This document shows, piece by piece, positions 5,909 to 9,167 of a stretch of DNA of 9,167 nt. Every line of letters starts with the position of its first letter. Positions within the stretch are counted from its first letter, which is position 1. This stretch comes from JBNJEM01 sp051745935 (GTDB taxonomy: Bacteria > Planctomycetota > Planctomycetia > Pirellulales > Pirellulaceae). The stretch is from contig JBNJEM010000303.1 in assembly GCA_051745935.1 (NCBI GenBank), positions 1 through 9,167 on the forward strand, written 5' to 3'. Both the position numbers and the translations under genes were made by a program. The notes beneath the pieces were generated by a model that was given only the letters and a program-made list of their open reading frames with translations, did no database searches and was not told the DNA's origin.

Positions 5909-7117
5909 ATGTCGCTCGTCTTGTACGTATCACACGCGAAATGTTCCGCCGCGACCCCGAGCGCTGGGACAATGGGTGACGCTAGTAAATGTTGCAAACG
6001 ACAGAACCCGACCAGCGGGGCCATGGCGTGGTCGCTGGGCTTGATCCTGGCAAGTTCCACGATGTGCTGTTGGGCCCAGAGCGCGCACCAGTCGGTGCCG
6101 GAAATGTCGGTGGAGGAAGCCATCGAAGCGCTCCGCTCGCCCGATCAGCGGACGCGCGAACAGGGCGCCATTGTGTTGATTACACAAGGCAAAGGAGCGA
6201 AAAAAGCCGTCCCAGCGATTATTGAAATTATCAAGCAGGAAGCGCCGGACGTCCCGAATGAGCCGATGATGGTGCTGGAGCAATTGGGCCCGGAGGCCAA
6301 AGAGGCTGTCCCGGCCATCGTCGAGAATCTGGACCGATACGCTCCCGAAGTCCAGTACGCGTTCTTGCACGTGTTGTTCGCCATCGGGCCGCACGCCAAA
6401 GAGGCCGTGCCAAGCCTGATTGAAGTGACCAACAGCTCGGACTTCCACCGCCGGTACCTGGCCTACAAGGCGCTGGGCGAAATGGGGGCGGCGGCGAAAC
6501 CCGCCGTGAAGATCCTAATCAAGGGGCTCGAATCGGATGTGGCCTCGGGCCGCCGCCATGCCGCTCGAGCGCTGGGAAAATTGGGCGGCGACGTGGCGCC
6601 CGAAGCGGTCCCCGCGTTGACCAAAGCCATGCAGGACCCGCTGGATCCCGTCCGCGAGGAGGCCGTGCGAGCGATCGGCCACTTTGGCGAACGGGCCAAG
6701 CCGGCTCTCCCCCAGCTTAAAGAATTCGTCAAAGACGTTAACTCATCGCAATGCCCCGAGGCCGCCATGTCGCTGTGGCTGCTCACCCAAGATGCCGAGT
6801 TCATCTTGCCAAGTATGATTGAATACCTGAAAACGGGCGACCTGGAATGGGAAGCGGCCGAGGTCATGGCGGCCATGGGACCGGCCGCCGCTCCAGCCGT
6901 GCCGGCTTTGACCCAGTCGCTAAAGCGCGACGAGTCCGTGCAACTGGCCGCGGCGCGAGCGCTGGGCCGTATCGGGCCAGCCGCCAAACCAGCCCTCCCC
7001 GCGCTTCGCGAGCTGCTTCAGAGCGACGAACCGACCATTCGTATCATTGCCGAAAACGCGATCGAGGAAATTGAAACCAGCCGCATCGAGTCGGACACGT
7101 CCAAGGTCCAAGAATGA
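5909..7117 (+). CDS. Exported HEAT-repeat protein
   Basis: A 402-residue protein built almost wholly of HEAT-like repeats. About nine units of roughly 31-38 residues run from about 69 to 390, with the recurring pattern 'AxxALGxxGPxAKxAVPALxxxLxxD' (clear at 164-196, 199-232, 335-366). Such alpha-solenoids bind other proteins; no catalytic motif is seen. A hydrophobic segment (about 39-55, AMAWSLGLILASSTMCC) followed by WAQSA looks like a signal peptide, so the solenoid is probably outside the cytoplasm. The N-terminal region before it is long (about 38 residues); starting at 5972 would shorten it to 17. The unit containing 'CPEAAMSLWLLTQDAEF' is the most degenerate. It is likely co-transcribed with the DUF2726 gene. 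Function unknown; a scaffold role is only inferred from fold. Confidence 0.88.
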   Translation: MSLVLYVSHAKCSAATPSAGTMGDASKCCKRQNPTSGAMAWSLGLILASSTMCCWAQSAHQSVPEMSVEEAIEALRSPDQRTREQGAIVLITQGKGAKKAVPAIIEIIKQEAPDVPNEPMMVLEQLGPEAKEAVPAIVENLDRYAPEVQYAFLHVLFAIGPHAKEAVPSLIEVTNSSDFHRRYLAYKALGEMGAAAKPAVKILIKGLESDVASGRRHAARALGKLGGDVAPEAVPALTKAMQDPLDPVREEAVRAIGHFGERAKPALPQLKEFVKDVNSSQCPEAAMSLWLLTQDAEFILPSMIEYLKTGDLEWEAAEVMAAMGPAAAPAVPALTQSLKRDESVQLAAARALGRIGPAAKPALPALRELLQSDEPTIRIIAENAIEEIETSRIESDTSKVQE

Positions 7118-7125
7118 ATCGATGT

Positions 7126-7232
7126 AATATACGGGTCGCGGATGACTTGCTCCGCCGCGAGTCCGACCAACGGGAGGACGGCTTGCGTCGGGCAGCGTTC
7201 CACCCGGAGAAATCTAACCGCCTGAAATATAC
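7126..7232 (+). repeat. Dispersed ~104-bp hairpin repeat, copy R3
   Basis: The third copy, same orientation, starts 8 bp after the HEAT gene stop codon. Against R1 it differs at one base in the left linker, two in loop A, and two in the right linker; the stems are intact. AATATAC at 7126-7132 recurs exactly at 7226-7232, so this copy also has a short direct repeat at its ends. By position it could form the 3' end of the HEAT-gene transcript, but no U-tract follows the hairpins. Confidence 0.9.
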
Positions 7233-7435
7233 TTGAGTTCTCTGAATTCGGGCCGGCTTGGACGATGACGGTTGGAGAACGGCTCTGTGCGGCGCGGGGC
7301 CGCCGTCCGCTGGAGAACCCCGCGCCGATTCCAACACGGGCAGGATGCAAGGCCCAACAAAACAGCAAAACAGAGGGCACTCAGTTGTCTACGTACTCGG
7401 CGCCGCTCGAGTATTGCATAATCGCGCTCTCTGAT
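7233..7435. other. Gap between R3 and the T-free tract, no convincing gene
   Basis: No credible gene. A frame on the minus strand (about 7400 to 7214) has a lipoprotein-like stretch (LCFAVLLGLASC) but no ATG, GTG or SD at a suitable place and ends inside R3. A + strand frame from 7265 runs antisense into the UDP-glucose dehydrogenase gene and is a shadow. The one clear structure is the inverted repeat at 7290-7327. Confidence 0.5.
7290..7327. repeat. 10-bp perfect inverted repeat between convergent genes
   Basis: CGGCGCGGGG (7290-7299) and CCCCGCGCCG (7318-7327) are exact reverse complements around an 18-nt loop. TGGAGAAC occurs before the left arm (about 7273) and again just before the right arm (7311). 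It lies between the convergent HEAT and UDP-glucose dehydrogenase genes, so a role at transcript ends is possible. Confidence 0.6.
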
Positions 7436-7543
7436 CGAGAAGCACCAGGAACCCCGCACCACGCACCAACCACCCCGCACCACGCACCAAGCACCACGCA
7501 CCACGCCCCCCGCACCCCGCACCACGCACCCCGCACAACCGCG
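7436..7543. repeat. T-free degenerate tandem repeat (CCCCGCACCACGCACC units)
   Basis: For 108 bases the + strand has no T at all and is made of shuffled CACC, CACG and CCCCGCAC blocks. The 17-mer CCCCGCACCACGCACCA occurs at 7452 and 7473, and its first 16 bases again at 7515. The tract ends 17 bp from the stop of the UDP-glucose dehydrogenase gene. On that gene's transcript it would be a G/U-rich, A-free 3' tail with five runs of four or more Gs. It may be an expandable minisatellite. Confidence 0.8.
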
Positions 7544-7560
7544 TTACCCTCCGCTGGATG

Positions 7561-8973
7561 TCACGACAGGCGTTTCCCAATGGCGTGCACGTCGAAGCCC
7601 AGTTCGACGAGCCGCTGGTGGTCGAGCAGGTTTCGGCCATCGAAGAGGAAGGCGGGGGAGGGCATGGAGCGGCGGATGTCGGCGAAGTCGACTTGGGCGA
7701 ATTCATCCCATTCGGTGAGCACGGCGATCGCATGGGCATGGCGAGCGGCATCGGAAGCATTCTCGGCAATCGTCACGTTATGCTCCAATACCTCCCGATC
7801 CATCGCTGATATCTCACCCGTTTCCGGATGCCGGCACGCTTGTTCGAGATCATGTCGAATCCGTTGCGCCGCGACCCGTGGGTCGTAAATCACCAACCGA
7901 GCATGCTCTCGCAACAAGTCCCTGCAGACGTATATGGCCGCCGACTCGCGAGTGTCATTGGTGTCCTTTTTGAATGCGAAGCCCCAAATGGCAATCCGCT
8001 TATCGCTCACCGTGTTGAACATCGTCCGGACGATGCGGCCGGCGAATCGGGCACGCTGATGCTGGTTCATTGTCACGACCTGTTCCCAATACCGGGCCAC
8101 GTCGTACAGTCCGAAATGTTCGCACAGGTAGACCAGATTCAGGATATCTTTCTGGAAGCACGAACCGCCGAAACCGACCGAGGCCTTGAGGAATTTGGAA
8201 CCAATGCGACGATCCGCTCCGATCGCGTTGGCTACTTCATCCACATCGGCGCCGGTCGCTTCACAGAGTGCCGAAATGGCGTTGATGGAGGAGACGCGTT
8301 GGGCCAGGAACGCATTGGCGGTCAGTTTCGAAAGTTCCGAACTCCAGAGATTGGTCGTCAAAATCCGTTCTCGCGCCACCCAATGCCCGTAGATCGCCGC
8401 CAACGCCTCCATGGCCCGCGGGGATTCCCCTCCAATCAGCACCCGGTCTGGATTGAGGAGATCCTGGATCGCGGTGCCCTCGGCCAAGAATTCAGGGTTG
8501 CTGAGCACGTCGAACGTGGCTTCGCCCGAGGAGGCCGCCAAGATGCGCTGGATCGCCTCGGCGGTGCGGACCGGCAGCGTCGATTTTTCCACCACGATTT
8601 TATGTCCCTGGGCAACTCGCGCGATCGCCCGCGCGCACTTCTCGACGTATTCCAGATTGGCGGCGCGGCCCGCTCCCATGCCAAAGGTCTTCGTGGGCGT
8701 GTTCACCGAGATAAAGATCATGTCGGCCGCCGAAATCGCCGCGTCGACGTCCGTCGAAAAGGTCAGGTTCCGGCCCCGAGCAGTCTGAACCACCTCGTCC
8801 AAACCGGGCTCATAAACGGGCAGGCGATCCGAGTTCCAAGCACCAATCCGTTCCGCGTTGACATCCACCACGTGAACAGAGATTTCCGGGCACTGCCTCG
8901 CGATGACCGCCATGGTGGGGCCGCCGACGTACCCGGCGCCAATGCAGCAAATATTGGTCATCGAATCATTCAT
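7561..8973 (-). CDS. ugd: UDP-glucose 6-dehydrogenase, animal-like
   Basis: A cytoplasmic enzyme oxidising UDP-glucose to UDP-glucuronate with two NAD+, feeding surface-polysaccharide synthesis. The 470-residue length matches the eukaryotic form (human about 494). Visible: Rossmann motif GAGYVGGPT (12-20); YEPGLDEVV (54-62); ISVNTPTKTFGMG (88-100); VEKSTLPVRT (128-137); SNPEFLAEGTAI (158-169); ELSKLTANAFLAQR (213-226) with Lys216 and Asn220; GFGGSCFQKD (267-276) with catalytic Cys272; and GFAFKKDTNDTRESAAI (331-347) in the C-terminal UDP-binding domain. The wording 'NLVYLCE', 'VNTPTKTFGMG' and 'GADRRIGSKFLKASVGFGGSCFQKD' follows the animal enzyme much more closely than the shorter typical bacterial Ugd. 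Start at 8973: AAAGGGG (8979-8985) lies 5 nt upstream; an ATG at 8961 is the alternative. Confidence 0.96.
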   Translation of the reverse strand: MNDSMTNICCIGAGYVGGPTMAVIARQCPEISVHVVDVNAERIGAWNSDRLPVYEPGLDEVVQTARGRNLTFSTDVDAAISAADMIFISVNTPTKTFGMGAGRAANLEYVEKCARAIARVAQGHKIVVEKSTLPVRTAEAIQRILAASSGEATFDVLSNPEFLAEGTAIQDLLNPDRVLIGGESPRAMEALAAIYGHWVARERILTTNLWSSELSKLTANAFLAQRVSSINAISALCEATGADVDEVANAIGADRRIGSKFLKASVGFGGSCFQKDILNLVYLCEHFGLYDVARYWEQVVTMNQHQRARFAGRIVRTMFNTVSDKRIAIWGFAFKKDTNDTRESAAIYVCRDLLREHARLVIYDPRVAAQRIRHDLEQACRHPETGEISAMDREVLEHNVTIAENASDAARHAHAIAVLTEWDEFAQVDFADIRRSMPSPAFLFDGRNLLDHQRLVELGFDVHAIGKRLS

Positions 8974-8978
8974 CAAAG

Positions 8979-8985
8979 CCCCTTT
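8979..8985 (-). promoter_or_regulatory. Shine-Dalgarno site deciding the ugd start
   Basis: AAAGGGG on the complement, 5 nt before the ATG at 8973. It argues against the earlier in-frame start at 9030, which would add 19 residues that I do not recognise as part of this enzyme. Confidence 0.6.
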
Positions 8986-9037
8986 CGGTACAAACTGAAA
9001 CGTCGTTCGCGGTTTCCAAACGGGTAACACTTTCGGA

Positions 9038-9065
9038 TCTGTAAAGAAATAACTGTCTGATTCAA
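9038..9065 (-). promoter_or_regulatory. Weak candidate promoter for ugd
   Basis: On the complement, TTGAAT (9060-9065) and TACAGA (9038-9043) are 16 bp apart, upstream of the ugd start. Both match the sigma-70 consensus only partly, so this is a tentative call. Confidence 0.2.
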
Positions 9066-9167
9066 GGCGTTCGAGTGATGTTCCCAGCTCGGGCCAACGG
9101 AGACTCAGGTTGCTCGCTCCATCACGGCGGTTACCCGCGCTGCATGAGATGCCCCGGGCTGGTCCCG

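Noticed and set aside
7214..7525. Minus-strand frame with a lipobox-like LLGLASC
   Set aside because: The 5' part is translation of the tandem repeat and the 3' end lies in R3; no start codon or SD is suitably placed.
7265..7888. 207-residue + strand frame through the T-free tract
   Set aside because: Its second half is antisense to the well-supported ugd gene and the first half is low-complexity.
7828..9027. 399-residue + strand frame
   Set aside because: Antisense shadow of ugd in GC-rich codons.

Overview
The window looks like chromosomal DNA from a moderately GC-rich bacterium, most likely a planctomycete. This is inferred from three things: a Ser/Pro-rich lipoprotein with an 'APYGSPTVPPPPTG' segment just after its lipobox, a UDP-glucose dehydrogenase that reads very like the animal enzyme, and loosely packed genes separated by long non-coding gaps. 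No rRNA, tRNA, transposase or phage gene is visible.

Layout, left to right. At 1-101 two copies of a 32-bp hairpin-bearing repeat lie 67 bp apart. At 129-959 (-) is a lipoprotein. Positions 960-1749 hold no convincing gene but contain several hairpins and the first copy (R1, 1531-1639) of a ~104-bp dispersed repeat. At 1750-2154 (-) is a small secreted protein of unknown function. Positions 2155-2659 are a divergent promoter region. At 2660-3802 (+) is queG, epoxyqueuosine reductase, convergent with a tRNA-dihydrouridine synthase at 3898-4950 (-), so two tRNA-modification genes are neighbours. After a gap carrying repeat copy R2 (5232-5340) comes a two-gene unit on the + strand: a membrane-anchored DUF2726 protein (5354-5860) and an exported HEAT-repeat protein (5909-7117). 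Repeat copy R3 (7126-7232) starts 8 bp after the HEAT gene stops. A gap with a 10-bp inverted repeat and a 108-nt T-free low-complexity tract separates this from a UDP-glucose 6-dehydrogenase gene at 7561-8973 (-).

How the parts relate. QueG performs the last step of queuosine synthesis in the tRNA anticodon and Dus reduces uridines in tRNA; they are convergent and so not co-transcribed. UDP-glucose dehydrogenase supplies UDP-glucuronate for surface polysaccharide. The DUF2726 and HEAT genes are probably an operon, with no known function.

The most notable feature is the dispersed repeat. Its three copies share one orientation and about 95% identity, fold into two hairpins, and differ only in predicted loops and linkers. 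Two of them closely bracket the DUF2726-HEAT pair. I do not recognise the family.
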